DNA of 64,000 bases from Caballeronia cordobensis (GCF_001544575.2 NZ_FCNY02000018.1:1-64000), one strand, 5' to 3'. Positions 1 through 8,443 are shown, counted from the first letter of the stretch. Notes: generated by a model not told the origin, from the sequence alone. Numbers and translations are program-made.

Positions 1-35
1 TAGGCGTCGGTTTCTTGAGCATGGCGCTCATTTAA
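1..35 (+). CDS. Possible 3' end of an upstream gene (partial)
   Basis: The first bases read in one frame as a short hydrophobic tail (GVGFLSMALI) and then TAA. Two strong hairpins follow immediately, as expected after the end of a plus-strand gene. Only about eleven codons are visible, so neither the family nor the reality of the gene can be settled from this window. Confidence 0.3.
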   Translation, partial: GVGFLSMALI

Positions 36-39
36 CGAC

Positions 40-109
40 AAAGCCCTGGCAAGAGCCAGGGCTTTGTCAGCAGTCTGAAGCCGACCGTCGTGAGACGGTC
101 GGCTTTTTT
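40..109 (+). terminator. Tandem hairpins, second with T-tract
   Basis: There are two perfect inverted repeats. The first is at 40-65 (stem AAAGCCCTGGC, 4-base loop). The second is at 78-105 (12-bp stem around loop GTGA) and runs straight into six T residues, a classic intrinsic terminator for a plus-strand transcript. The tract abuts the stop codon of the convergent GNAT gene. Confidence 0.85.
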
Positions 110-531
110 CATAGCCGTTTGCCGAGGCTCACGACTTCATCCATCCGATACCCCAGCTTCTCATAGAACCCGCGCAGTTCCGTCTTCACGCTCAGAATCT
201 GCAAGTTGACTTTCGGGCAACCGAGCTTCGCGAGCGCGCGTTCCGCGTGCTGCATCAACGCGCTGCCGTAGCCGTTGCCGCGCAATGACATAGCGACCGC
301 AAGCGAATACACCCATCCGCGATGCCCGTCGTAACCGGCCATCACCGTGCCGGCGATCGCTCCATCGAGCAAGCCGACGAAGAACAGTTCCGGCTGCGTC
401 TTCATCTTGTTGGCGATCGACAGCGCCGGATCGCGCTGCGGCCGCGATGTATCCGCGTACTCCGGAAACACATCGCGCCACAGGGCGATCACGGCGTCGC
501 GATCGCCCGGCTCGAACGCGCGGATGATCAC
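109..531 (-). CDS. GNAT-family N-acetyltransferase, YpeA-like
   Basis: This 140-aa protein is a single GNAT domain. It has the acetyl-CoA binding segment LRGNGYGSALM (about residues 83-93), a preceding GTVMAGYDGHRGWVYSLAV strand and a C-terminal FYEKLGYRMDEVVSLGKRL typical of the YpeA group of soluble acetyltransferases. The substrate is unknown. Its ATG overlaps the argD stop codon in an ATGA junction, so the two genes are probably translationally coupled. An arginine-related acetyl transfer is possible from the context alone, but that is inference. Confidence 0.85.
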   Translation of the reverse strand: MIIRAFEPGDRDAVIALWRDVFPEYADTSRPQRDPALSIANKMKTQPELFFVGLLDGAIAGTVMAGYDGHRGWVYSLAVAMSLRGNGYGSALMQHAERALAKLGCPKVNLQILSVKTELRGFYEKLGYRMDEVVSLGKRL

Positions 532-1712
532 AGCGAATCGAGCACCGAACGCAGCATCGACATCATCTGGTCGATCTCGTCCTTCGTCACGTTCAGAGCG
601 GGCATGAAGCGCAGCAGATTCGGACGCGCCGCGTTCAGCAGCATGCCGTCGGGCTGCATCAGGCGCGCCTTTTCGACGATCTGCGGACCCTTGTCGCTAT
701 CGAGCAGCAGCGCGCGCAGCAGGCCTTCGCCGCGCTCGCCCTTGAAGCCGCGCTCGTCCGACAGCTTCAGCAACTCGCGCTTTAGATAGTCGCCTTTTTC
801 GCGCACGCTTTCTAGAAAACCCGGCGCGACGAGTTGCGAGATCACCGAATGGCCGACTGCCGTCATCAGCGGATTGCCGTTGTAGGTGCCGCCCTGATCG
901 CCGGCTTCGAAGCACGCGACCTCGGCCGTCGCCAGCAGCGCCGCGAGCGGCACGCCGCCGCCGATACCCTTGCCGAGCGTCATGATGTCCGGCTCGATGC
1001 CCGAGAGCTCATAGGCGAAGAGCGTTCCCGCGCGGCCGCAGCCGCTTTGCACTTCATCGACGATCAGAAGCAGGTTGTGCTGCTTGGTCAGCGCGCGCAA
1101 CTGCTGCATGAATTCGCGCGTCGCGGGAATCACGCCGCCTTCGCCCTGAATCGGCTCCAGCATCACGGCGACCGTCTTCTCGTTGATGAGCTTCTCGACC
1201 GACGCGATGTCGTTCAGATCGGCCTTCGGAAAGCCCGGCACTTGCGGCGCGTAGATCGTGTCCCAGCCGGCCTTGCCGCTCGCGGACATTGTCGCGAGCG
1301 TGCGGCCGTGGAAGCTGTGATCCATCGTGATGATCTCGAACGCGCCGTTCTTGAACTTCCTGCCCCACTTGCGCGCGAGCTTGATCGCGCCTTCGTTCGC
1401 TTCGGCGCCGCTGTTCGCGAAGAACACCTTGTCGAAACAGCTATGCGCGGTGAGAAGGCCCGCGAGCTGCGCCATCGGACCGTTATAGAAGGCCGGCGAC
1501 GGGTTGATCAGCGTGCGTGCCTGCTTCTCCAGCGCTTCGATCATGCCTTCGTTGCAGTGGCCGAGCGAGTTCACGGCCCAGCCCTGGATGAAGTCGAGAT
1601 AGCGCTTGCCCGTGTTGTCGTAGAGCCAGGAACCCTTGCCGTGCGTGAAGACGATCTCGGGACGGTTCGTGATGTACATCAGCGAATCAACGGGGTACTC
1701 ATTGAAATTCAT
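528..1712 (-). CDS. argD: Acetylornithine/aminotransferase class III (ArgD-type)
   Basis: This 394-aa PLP-dependent transaminase of arginine biosynthesis converts N-acetylglutamate semialdehyde and glutamate to N-acetylornithine and 2-oxoglutarate in the cytosol. Visible motifs are the phosphate-binding ANSGAEANEGA (99-109), the cofactor-ring DEVQ (219-222) and the PLP lysine in TLGKGIGGG (Lys248). I placed the start at the ATG at 1712 because GGAG lies about 9 nt upstream and homologues begin near MNFNEYP. The frame stays open for another 39 codons, but that stretch reads through a terminator hairpin. The gene overlaps the GNAT gene at its 3' end. Members of the family can also act on succinylornithine or succinyl-diaminopimelate. 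Confidence 0.93.
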   Translation of the reverse strand: MNFNEYPVDSLMYITNRPEIVFTHGKGSWLYDNTGKRYLDFIQGWAVNSLGHCNEGMIEALEKQARTLINPSPAFYNGPMAQLAGLLTAHSCFDKVFFANSGAEANEGAIKLARKWGRKFKNGAFEIITMDHSFHGRTLATMSASGKAGWDTIYAPQVPGFPKADLNDIASVEKLINEKTVAVMLEPIQGEGGVIPATREFMQQLRALTKQHNLLLIVDEVQSGCGRAGTLFAYELSGIEPDIMTLGKGIGGGVPLAALLATAEVACFEAGDQGGTYNGNPLMTAVGHSVISQLVAPGFLESVREKGDYLKRELLKLSDERGFKGERGEGLLRALLLDSDKGPQIVEKARLMQPDGMLLNAARPNLLRFMPALNVTKDEIDQMMSMLRSVLDSL

Positions 1713-1749
1713 GACAGCGGGCTCCACGAAGGCAAAAGAGGAAGTGGTG

Positions 1750-1784
1750 CGGAAAAAACAAAAGCCACGGAATGTCCGTGGCTT
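1750..1784 (-). terminator. Terminator-like hairpin in the argD leader
   Basis: The inverted repeat GCCACGG-ACATT-CCGTGGC (minus strand, 1762-1784) is followed by TTTTGTTTTTT, the form of an intrinsic terminator. It lies about 50 nt upstream of the argD ATG on the same strand. It may end read-through from the reductase gene upstream, or act as an attenuator for argD. Confidence 0.75.
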
Positions 1785-1934
1785 CATTTCGTACGTTTCG
1801 GCAATGACCGAACGTGAGCGCAAATGCATGACGTGCCAGCGGCATCCCTAGGGGAGCGGCGAGCGGCGACGTCGAAGTGCGTTCAGGATTTTGATCATTC
1901 GCGAAGGATACGTTAAGGGGTTGCTGCCTGTAAA

Positions 1935-1965
1935 CCGTGCACGCGGATTTTTTCCGCGCGCACGG
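1935..1965 (-). terminator. Hairpin after the AscD-like gene
   Basis: A long, nearly perfect inverted repeat (CCGTGCACGCGGA paired with TCCGCGCGCACGG, one mismatch) begins 16 nt past the stop codon of the minus-strand reductase gene. It lacks a good T-tract on that strand, so it may act together with the second hairpin at 1762-1784. Confidence 0.5.
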
Positions 1966-1980
1966 CGCATCGCATGCCGC

Positions 1981-3012
1981 TCAGACCGGATGGGCGAGGT
2001 CGGCCGCGCTCGTGAACGAATCGGCGTAGAACTCGTCGTCCGGCAGCCGGTGATGCTGCGTAAAGTCGCGCTGCGCGGATTCCACCATCACGGGCGCGCC
2101 GCACGCGTACACCTGATAGCCGCTCAAGTCTGGCAGATCTTCGATGACAGCGCGATGAACGAAGCCGGTGCGGCCCGTCCAGTTGTCGCTCGCGTCGGGC
2201 TCGGAGAGCACGGGCACGAACTTGAAGTTCGGAATCTCTTTCGCCCACTGTTCGGCGAGATCCATCATGTACAGATCTTTCGCGCGCCGGCCGCCCCAAT
2301 ACAGCGTCATCGGACGGTTCAGGTTCTTGAAGACGGCATGCTCGATGATCGCCTTGATCGGCGCGAAACCCGTGCCCGACGCGAGCAGCACGATGGGCTT
2401 CTCCGATTCGTCGCGCAGGAAGAACGTGCCGAGCGGGCCTTCGAAGCGCAGGATGTCGCGCTCTTTCATCGCGCCGAACACGTGATCCGTGAATGTGCCG
2501 CCCGGCATGTGGCGGATATGCAGTTCGAGCGGGCCTTCGTGATGCGGCGGGCTCGCCATCGAATAGCTGCGGCGCTTGCCGTCCTTCAGGATGAATTCGA
2601 TGTACTGCCCCGCGTAATACTGCAGCCGCTCGTTGGCGGGCAGTTGCAGCTTCAACTCGATGACGTCGTCGGCACGGCGCTCCAGCGCGTTCACGCGGCA
2701 CGGCAGCTTTTTGACCTGCACGTCGCCGACGCCCGCGACTTCGCGCACGTCGATGGTCAGGTCGGTCTGCGCGGTCGCGCAGCAGAAGAGGGCCATGCCG
2801 CGCGTTTTCTCATCGTTGGAGAGCGCGGACGACGAATGCGGCGCCTGCTCGACTTCGCCGCTCACGACGGCACCTTTGCAGGAGCCGCACGCGCCGTTCT
2901 TGCAGCCGTACGGCAGGCCGATGCCCTGACGCAGCGCGGCGGTCAGCACGGGTTCGTCGGGTTCCACTTGAAACTGCCGGCCGCTTTGCCGGAGCGTTAC
3001 GTTAAAAGCCAT
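1981..3012 (-). CDS. 2Fe-2S/FAD/NAD(P)H reductase (annotated as CDP-6-deoxy-delta-3,4-glucoseen reductase type)
   Basis: This 343-aa electron-transfer protein has three parts. The N-terminal plant-type ferredoxin domain carries GCKNGACGSC (cluster cysteines around residues 36-44) and a further Cys near 77. The central FAD-binding barrel has RSYSMASPP, and the C-terminal NAD(P)-binding domain has LASGTGFAPIKAI and VYACGAPVMV. The layout matches AscD-like reductases and oxygenase reductases. It sits alone, with no oxygenase or sugar-deoxygenation genes nearby, so the ascD name given to relatives should be read as a family label and not a function. Confidence 0.85.
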   Translation of the reverse strand: MAFNVTLRQSGRQFQVEPDEPVLTAALRQGIGLPYGCKNGACGSCKGAVVSGEVEQAPHSSSALSNDEKTRGMALFCCATAQTDLTIDVREVAGVGDVQVKKLPCRVNALERRADDVIELKLQLPANERLQYYAGQYIEFILKDGKRRSYSMASPPHHEGPLELHIRHMPGGTFTDHVFGAMKERDILRFEGPLGTFFLRDESEKPIVLLASGTGFAPIKAIIEHAVFKNLNRPMTLYWGGRRAKDLYMMDLAEQWAKEIPNFKFVPVLSEPDASDNWTGRTGFVHRAVIEDLPDLSGYQVYACGAPVMVESAQRDFTQHHRLPDDEFYADSFTSAADLAHPV

Positions 3013-3084
3013 AGATCGATGTCATGCAATGGGGTGAATGTGTCTCGATGCTGCCGAGCGCGCGTTCCTGAAGCGGCGGATACA

Positions 3085-4158
3085 ATGACCGGCATGATCG
3101 CCACTCGAATCCTGCGCCGCGCGCGCGTGCTGATCGTCGGCTGCGGCGATGTCGGCATGCGTGCGCTGCAGATCCTCAACGCGCGTGCCGCGCCGCCCCG
3201 CGTGATCGCGCTCACGCATCATCCGGAGCGCGCGGGCGAGTTGCGTGCGGCGGGTGCAACGCCCGTTCCCGGCGATCTCGACGTGCGCGCGAGCCTGCGG
3301 CGTCTGGCAGGCGTTGCGCGCAGCGTGCTGCATCTCGCGCCGCCGCCGCGCGATGGCCTGATCGACAGCCGCACGCGCGCGCTCGTCGCCACCTTGCGCG
3401 CGCCGCGCCGTTCGGCCGCGCGCCCGGCGCAGTCGGCCGTCATGCGGCAACGGCATGCGTCCGGCGCGCCGCTGAAACGCCGCGTTCGACGTCCGGGTTC
3501 CTTCGCGAAAACGTCTTTCATTGTACCCGACGGCCCTTTCCCGGCCAGCATTCGAAAGACCGGCTTTCGCCCCGGCCTGCGCTTCGTCTATGCAAGCACG
3601 ACCGGCGTCTATGGCGATTGCGGCGGCGCATGGATCGATGAAACGCGGCCCGCGCGGCCGGAGAACGAGCGCGCGCGGCGGCGCGTCTCGGCGGAAACGC
3701 AGTTGCGCGCGGCGGGGGCGGGGAGCGGCTGGCGGGTTTCGATCGCGCGCATTCCGGGCATCTACGCGGGCAACCGGCTGCCGGTCGCGCGCATCGAGCG
3801 GGCATTGCCGGCGCTCGTCGAATCCGACGATGTCTACACGAACCATATCCACGCCGACGATCTCGCGGCGATTCTGGTGCGCGCGCTCTCGCGCGGGCGT
3901 CCGCAACGCGTGATCAACGCATCGGACGACACCGACTTGCGCATGGCGGATTATTTCGATCGCGTGGCCGATGCATACGCCTTGCCGCGCGTGCCGCGCA
4001 TTACGCGAGAAGAGGCGCAGGCGCGTCTCGAGCCGATCACGCTCTCCTTCATGCGCGAATCGCGGCGGCTGTCCAACGCGCGCCTGAAGCGCGAGTTGGG
4101 CTACGTGCTGCGCCATCCGACGGTCGACGATTTCCTGAAAGCGAACGCGCGGCGCTAG
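3085..4158 (+). CDS. NAD(P)-binding SDR/epimerase-like protein (YeeZ-like)
   Basis: This 357-aa protein has an N-terminal Rossmann motif (VLIVGCGDVGMRAL, about residues 14-27) and the SDR-type YASTTGVYGDCGG segment followed by DETRP, as in the YeeZ group of extended SDR proteins. The C-terminal half continues with NHIHADDLA. Between ALVATLRA and FVYASTTG there is an Arg/Ala/Pro-rich stretch of about 55 residues that compact relatives lack. ATG 3085 was chosen over 3094 because a GGCGGA motif lies 8 nt upstream. The gene overlaps the convergent small membrane-protein gene by four bases. Substrate unknown. Confidence 0.75.
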   Translation: MTGMIATRILRRARVLIVGCGDVGMRALQILNARAAPPRVIALTHHPERAGELRAAGATPVPGDLDVRASLRRLAGVARSVLHLAPPPRDGLIDSRTRALVATLRAPRRSAARPAQSAVMRQRHASGAPLKRRVRRPGSFAKTSFIVPDGPFPASIRKTGFRPGLRFVYASTTGVYGDCGGAWIDETRPARPENERARRRVSAETQLRAAGAGSGWRVSIARIPGIYAGNRLPVARIERALPALVESDDVYTNHIHADDLAAILVRALSRGRPQRVINASDDTDLRMADYFDRVADAYALPRVPRITREEAQARLEPITLSFMRESRRLSNARLKRELGYVLRHPTVDDFLKANARR

Positions 4159-4331
4159 ATCAGCGCGGGAATCGTTTCGAGCAGGATGAAGCACATCAGC
4201 GCGCCAATCAATGCGCCGATGAGATTCGGCGAATATTTATGGCGCACGTGCATGACGGCGGCGAGCACCCCGATGAGGACAACACTCAGCGCGACGAACG
4301 CGATCAGTGCGACGGTCGAGTGGGAGACCAT
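4155..4331 (-). CDS. 58-aa small membrane protein
   Basis: This ORF encodes 58 residues beginning MVSHSTVALIAFVALSVV, preceded by a strong AGGAGGG ribosome binding site 4 nt from the ATG. It has two hydrophobic segments (about 6-26 and 37-56) around a short basic loop, MHVRHKYSPN, so a two-helix inner-membrane protein is likely. The last helix reads IGALIGALMCFILLE. Its stop codon overlaps the end of the convergent SDR gene. The excellent Shine-Dalgarno site and clean hydropathy support a real gene. No function is recognised. Confidence 0.75.
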   Translation of the reverse strand: MVSHSTVALIAFVALSVVLIGVLAAVMHVRHKYSPNLIGALIGALMCFILLETIPALI

Positions 4332-4499
4332 GATGCCCTCCTGCTTTTTTGATAGTCATTATTGGTATCCGTTAGACCAGTATATGAGGACGGCAGAAGG
4401 AAGGCATGCTGCGCCGCAGCGCGCGGATTTAGGGGCTTTCACCGATTTGCATGCTGAATGAAGGAGGCGGTGTCGTGCGCGGGCGGCGCGCAGCGCCCG

Positions 4500-5207
4500 T
4501 CAGGCGCCACGCAGCGCGGCGAGGTCGCCTTCATCGAGCCAGCGCCACGCGCCTTCGGCCAGTGTGGCCGGCAACGCATAACCGCCGACCCGTTCGCGAT
4601 GCAGTTGCTCCACGCGGTTTCCCGCGGCCGCGACCATGCGCTTCACCTGATGGTATTTGCCTTCGAGCACGGTCAGTTCCAGCAGCCGCTCGTCTCGTCG
4701 CGCGGCGGCGAGCGCGGCGCTCGGCTTCGTTTCGCCGTGCAGCAGCACGCCTTCGCGCAGTTTCGCGAGCTGCACGTCGTCGAGCGGATGACGCACGGTC
4801 GCGAGATAGACCTTCGGCACCTTGCGTTTGGGCGATGTGAACGCGTGAACGAACGCGCCGTCGTCGGAGAGCAGCAGCAGGCCGGTCGTATCCTGATCGA
4901 GCCGGCCGACAGCCTGCACGCCGCGCTCGGCCAGTTGCGGCGGCAGCAGATGGAACACGCTCAAGTGATGCTGCGGATCGCGCGAACATTCGTAGCCCGC
5001 GGGCTTGTTGAGCGCGACATACGCTTTTTCGCGATACATCCAGAGATGATCGTCGACTTCGAATTCGAGACCGGGTGTGACGGGAATATCGGCGCGCGGG
5101 TCGTCGCATGTCTCACCGCCGATGCGCACGCGGCCTTCGGCGACGATCCCGCGGCACTGGCGGCGCGACCCGAAGCCTTGGGAGAAGAGGAGGGTTTCGA
5201 GGTCCAT
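4500..5207 (-). CDS. rsuA: 16S rRNA pseudouridine synthase, RsuA family
   Basis: This 235-aa protein combines an N-terminal S4-like RNA-binding domain (MDLETLLFSQGFGSRRQCR, with RVRIGGETCDDPRADI) with a catalytic domain holding VGRLDQDTTGLLLLSDDG, in which Asp104 is the expected nucleophile. KVYLATV and the C-terminal EGKYHQVKRMVAAAGNRV are also typical. RsuA converts U516 of 16S rRNA to pseudouridine. Paralogues RluE, RluF and RluB are similar, but the short form and the GRLDxxTxGL context favour RsuA. It appears to be a single-gene transcript. Confidence 0.88.
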   Translation of the reverse strand: MDLETLLFSQGFGSRRQCRGIVAEGRVRIGGETCDDPRADIPVTPGLEFEVDDHLWMYREKAYVALNKPAGYECSRDPQHHLSVFHLLPPQLAERGVQAVGRLDQDTTGLLLLSDDGAFVHAFTSPKRKVPKVYLATVRHPLDDVQLAKLREGVLLHGETKPSAALAAARRDERLLELTVLEGKYHQVKRMVAAAGNRVEQLHRERVGGYALPATLAEGAWRWLDEGDLAALRGA

Positions 5208-5269
5208 CGGATGAGCGGAGTTGAAGCGCGCATTCTAGCAAGCCGCGCTTTCTTCGCCCCGCAGCGGCA

Positions 5270-5301
5270 AAAAGAGCGCCGTCCGCGCGAACGGACGGCG
5301 C
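5270..5301 (-). terminator. Terminator of the TIGR03118 gene
   Basis: A perfect 10-bp stem, GCGCCGTCCG with loop TTCGCG and CGGACGGCGC (minus strand), is followed by CTTTTTG. It lies about 70 nt beyond the stop of the minus-strand lipoprotein gene. Confidence 0.85.
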
Positions 5302-5373
5302 ACAGGCTGGCGATGCGCACGCGGACGAGGAGTTGTCCGCGCTCGCGTCATCGCCCAGGAAAAGCGACGCGCG

Positions 5374-6468
5374 TTACTGCATGTCGATGCGGCCGTACGC
5401 GCCATCGGCCTCCGCGTTCGGCCCCGCCGCGAAGAACAGCGTGTTGGACGGCTGCGCGTTCAGGTTGTTGCCGAACGCGATGCCCCACAGGCCGGGTTGC
5501 ACGAGCGGCGTGCCGTCCGTGTTGATCAACTGGCCGACGAACGCGCCGGTGTTCGGATCGAACGCGTTGATCGTGCCGTCGCCGAAATTGCCCACGAGAA
5601 TGTCGTTGCTGAAGGTGCCGAAGTTGCCGGGCGCCTGCGCGACGCCCCACGGCGCGTTCAGCGGGCCGTTCGGCGCGAGGCGAAGCATGAGATTGCCGTC
5701 GATATCGAACACGTCGACGAAGCCCTGGCCCGCGCCCGGCACGTCGTCCTCGGCGTCGTCGTCCTGCTTCGCGTAGGTCACGTAGATCTTCGCGCCGACC
5801 GCCTGAATGCCGAACGGCGCGAAGCCCGCGGGAATCTGCGTGTCCCGGAAGCCGCCTGGCACGGCGATCTTCGTGAACGTGCCGTCGAACACGTCGATCC
5901 GGTTGTTGTGAAAGTCGGTCGCATACAGGCGATGGCCGCCCGATGCGTTCACCGCGATCGCGAGCCCCTTGTAGATCGCGCCCGACGCGCTCGAATCGAC
6001 GACGGTGAACGCATGCGTCGTGTCGACCGCCGGCGCCCACGCGGTGATCGAGCCGCCTTCGCCCGCGAAAATGAACGCCGCCACGCCGGACTTGCCGTTG
6101 CGCGCGAGCGTGAGATCCGGGCCCTTGTTGAAGACGATGCCGGTCGGGCTGGCGGGACCGGTCGCGGACGGGGGAATCGACACGACGAGCGATTGCACGA
6201 CGCCGTTGCCGTCGTAGAGCGTGGCCGTCTGCGTGCCGTTATTGGCGACCCAGACGAAGCCGTTCGGATTGAACGCGACGCCCCAGCTGTTCTTCAGATT
6301 CGGGTCCGTGTGCGGCGCGGGCACGGCGCCGTCCGATACGACGATCGACGCCTTGAAGCGCGTCGGCGCGGGCATGTCTCCGTCCGAGCCGCCGCACGAT
6401 GCGAGGCCCGTGAGCGCCACGACCGCGGCGGCGCAAGCGACGATACGGTTCCACAAGCCGGTTTGCAT
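5374..6468 (-). CDS. TIGR03118 family lipoprotein (beta-propeller-like)
   Basis: This 364-aa exported protein has a signal peptide ending in the lipobox GLASC (Cys25). A repeated six-bladed-propeller-like body follows, with family motifs NSWGVAFNPNGFVWVANNGTQTATLYDGNG, LAIAVNASGGHRLYATDFHNN, ITYVTYAKQ-like KIYVTYAKQ and the closing GLWGIAFGNN. These match the TIGR03118 family of conserved hypothetical secreted proteins. ATG 6468 was chosen because it opens the signal peptide and has GAGGAG about 11 nt upstream. No enzymatic residues are evident. It is probably a periplasmic or outer-membrane-anchored protein of unknown role. Confidence 0.8.
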   Translation of the reverse strand: MQTGLWNRIVACAAAVVALTGLASCGGSDGDMPAPTRFKASIVVSDGAVPAPHTDPNLKNSWGVAFNPNGFVWVANNGTQTATLYDGNGVVQSLVVSIPPSATGPASPTGIVFNKGPDLTLARNGKSGVAAFIFAGEGGSITAWAPAVDTTHAFTVVDSSASGAIYKGLAIAVNASGGHRLYATDFHNNRIDVFDGTFTKIAVPGGFRDTQIPAGFAPFGIQAVGAKIYVTYAKQDDDAEDDVPGAGQGFVDVFDIDGNLMLRLAPNGPLNAPWGVAQAPGNFGTFSNDILVGNFGDGTINAFDPNTGAFVGQLINTDGTPLVQPGLWGIAFGNNLNAQPSNTLFFAAGPNAEADGAYGRIDMQ

Positions 6469-6589
6469 GATGGTGACTCCTCGGGTGCGACGCGCCCTCA
6501 GTTCGTTCGTCACCTCTAAACGGACAGGCCCGCGGGCTTATTCCGTTTGTAATCCGGCAAGCTGTTTCCAACGCATTTCCCGACGCATT

Positions 6590-8167
6590 TCAGTGCGCGT
6601 CGCCGCGGCCCTTGGCGACCGTCGGCACGCCCCAGCCGAACACCGTGAAGTTGGGCGCGCCGTTCTCGCCGGAGGCCGCGCCGTGTCGCGTGCCGGCGCT
6701 CCAGCGACCGTCGAAGGTCATCGCCGGAACGGTCGGCGCCGGTATCGCGCTGGCCTGACGGAAGTACTCGGTATTCGATTCGTTCTGCACAGCGAGCGCG
6801 CGGCGCAGCGTCGCCTGCGTCTGCGCGTTGCGCGGATCGAGCGATACCGCGCGGCGCGCATGGCGCAGCGCGCACGCCGGGTCCTGGTTCACAGCGCAGG
6901 AGCGGGCGCTGGCCATTGCGCTGTCGCGCGCGCGTTCCTGTCGCGACACATCGGCCGCAAGCTGCTGGATTTCCGGACTGCGTGGCAGGCTCGCGTAGAG
7001 GCCGCGCATGTGACGGCGCGCGGCGGTGAGATCGCGGTTAGTCAGCGCTTGCTGGACCGCCGCGATGCTGTGCGCGACTGCCGCGGGAAGCGGCTCCGTG
7101 ACGGGCGCGGCGGGCTTGTCGAGCGCGGCCACGGTCGGATTGCTTTTGACGCTCGCTGGTTGGGAGGCGGTTGCGGTCGGCTGCGTGACCGGTCTTGCAG
7201 GCGCTTCCAGCTTTTGTGCCGGTGCGGGCGTCGAAGGTTTTGCTGTCGCGAGCACTGTGCTTTGGACCGGTGCCGGCGTCGGCAGCCTCGCGCTTTCGAG
7301 CGGTGCCGGCTTTTGTGCCGGTGCGACGACGGGCGTTTGCGCAAACGCGGCGGTCTCACGCGGTTCCGGTTTCTGTGCCACTGCGATGGCCGGCGCAGGC
7401 GGTTTGATCGACGGCGTCACAGCGGCGTCGGAAGCGCTCTTCGAAGCGGCCACGCTCGTCGTCGGAGCTGGCGCGGGCTTCGTCGCGACGATCGTCACTG
7501 GCGGCGCGATATCGTGTGCAGGCGCCTTCGCCGTGGCGACCGGAGTCTCGATGCGCGGCGGAAGCGGCGCGGCTTGAGTCGTCGCATGTGCTGCGACCGG
7601 CGCATCGTGCGCCGCGGATGCGTGTGCTTCAGGCGCGTCGTTCGCCTTAGCCACGTTGGCCGGGGCGGGCGCGTCGTCTCGCGACCGGGTCAAAGCGGCA
7701 GGGCGCGTCCTCTCGGCGGCGGGCGCGACGGATGCGCCGTCATGCACCGAACCCGCCGCGCTGATGCCGGTCTCTGGAGTCGTCGGCGCGACGTTGTCGT
7801 CGAGTGTCAGATAGAAATAGCCGCCCGCCGCGATGCTCGCGACCACGCTGCCGACCAGCATCGCGATGCCGGTGCGCGCGGGCTTGCGCGGCTCGCCGTC
7901 CGGCAGATCGCCGGGCTCGACGAAGTTCGGATACGACGTCAGCATCTTGCGGCGCACGAGGCGCTGCAGCCAGCCGCTGTCGCTCAGATCCACGATATCG
8001 AGCGGCGCGGGAAGGCGCGCGGCGGCGGTATCGGCATGACTCGTGAAAATCGCGCCCTGACGGTCGGCGCCGCACGCCGGGCAGGTGAGTTCCTCCGCCG
8101 CCGAAACGGTGCTGCAGCGGCGGCAGATCACCGAGTCGAGCGACAGCGAGTATTCAGGTCGATTCAT
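6590..8167 (-). CDS. Zinc-ribbon, single-TM, Ala/Pro-rich protein with TPR-like C-terminus
   Basis: This 525-aa protein has four visible parts. A zinc ribbon with CxxC pairs (Cys15/18 and Cys29/32) opens it, followed by a basic amphipathic stretch to about residue 98. One transmembrane helix spans about 100-120. A long Ala/Pro/Lys-rich linker (about 125-390) precedes a C-terminal helical region resembling TPR repeats (ALTNRDLTAARRHMRGL, CALRHARRAVSLDPRNAQ). The start at ATG 8167 is preferred because upstream codons look non-coding and AAAGGTG precedes it. I infer a cytoplasmic ribbon and a periplasmic spacer that may span peptidoglycan. No named family is recognised. Confidence 0.7.
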   Translation of the reverse strand: MNRPEYSLSLDSVICRRCSTVSAAEELTCPACGADRQGAIFTSHADTAAARLPAPLDIVDLSDSGWLQRLVRRKMLTSYPNFVEPGDLPDGEPRKPARTGIAMLVGSVVASIAAGGYFYLTLDDNVAPTTPETGISAAGSVHDGASVAPAAERTRPAALTRSRDDAPAPANVAKANDAPEAHASAAHDAPVAAHATTQAAPLPPRIETPVATAKAPAHDIAPPVTIVATKPAPAPTTSVAASKSASDAAVTPSIKPPAPAIAVAQKPEPRETAAFAQTPVVAPAQKPAPLESARLPTPAPVQSTVLATAKPSTPAPAQKLEAPARPVTQPTATASQPASVKSNPTVAALDKPAAPVTEPLPAAVAHSIAAVQQALTNRDLTAARRHMRGLYASLPRSPEIQQLAADVSRQERARDSAMASARSCAVNQDPACALRHARRAVSLDPRNAQTQATLRRALAVQNESNTEYFRQASAIPAPTVPAMTFDGRWSAGTRHGAASGENGAPNFTVFGWGVPTVAKGRGDAH

Positions 8168-8443
8168 GTCGCACCTTTTTGGAGTTATGGCTCGACGCAT
8201 CGCGTGAGCGGCGCACGGCATCGCAAGTCCTAAGCAACCCGAAATGCGGGCGCTGCGCGCGCGAGCATCCCCGTGAGGCTCCGCGCGCCGGGATTTCGAA
8301 TGCCGATGGTGGCCGATTCTTGCGCGAGCGGTGACGCGCGTATACGCGATGGCGCACATTCCGATGGCGAAAGCGGTTTGGCCATTCGGACGACTTTCTG
8401 CGCGCCGCATCATCGGCGACATTCAGCCATCGGGTACGAACGG

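Noticed and set aside
1713..1829. The 39-codon in-frame extension of argD
   Set aside because: It reads through a terminator hairpin and T-run, giving Phe-rich nonsense, and a good ribosome site precedes ATG 1712.
1891..3084. The long open frame ahead of the SDR gene on the plus strand
   Set aside because: It is the antisense shadow of the reductase gene; SDR homology begins only at about 3085.
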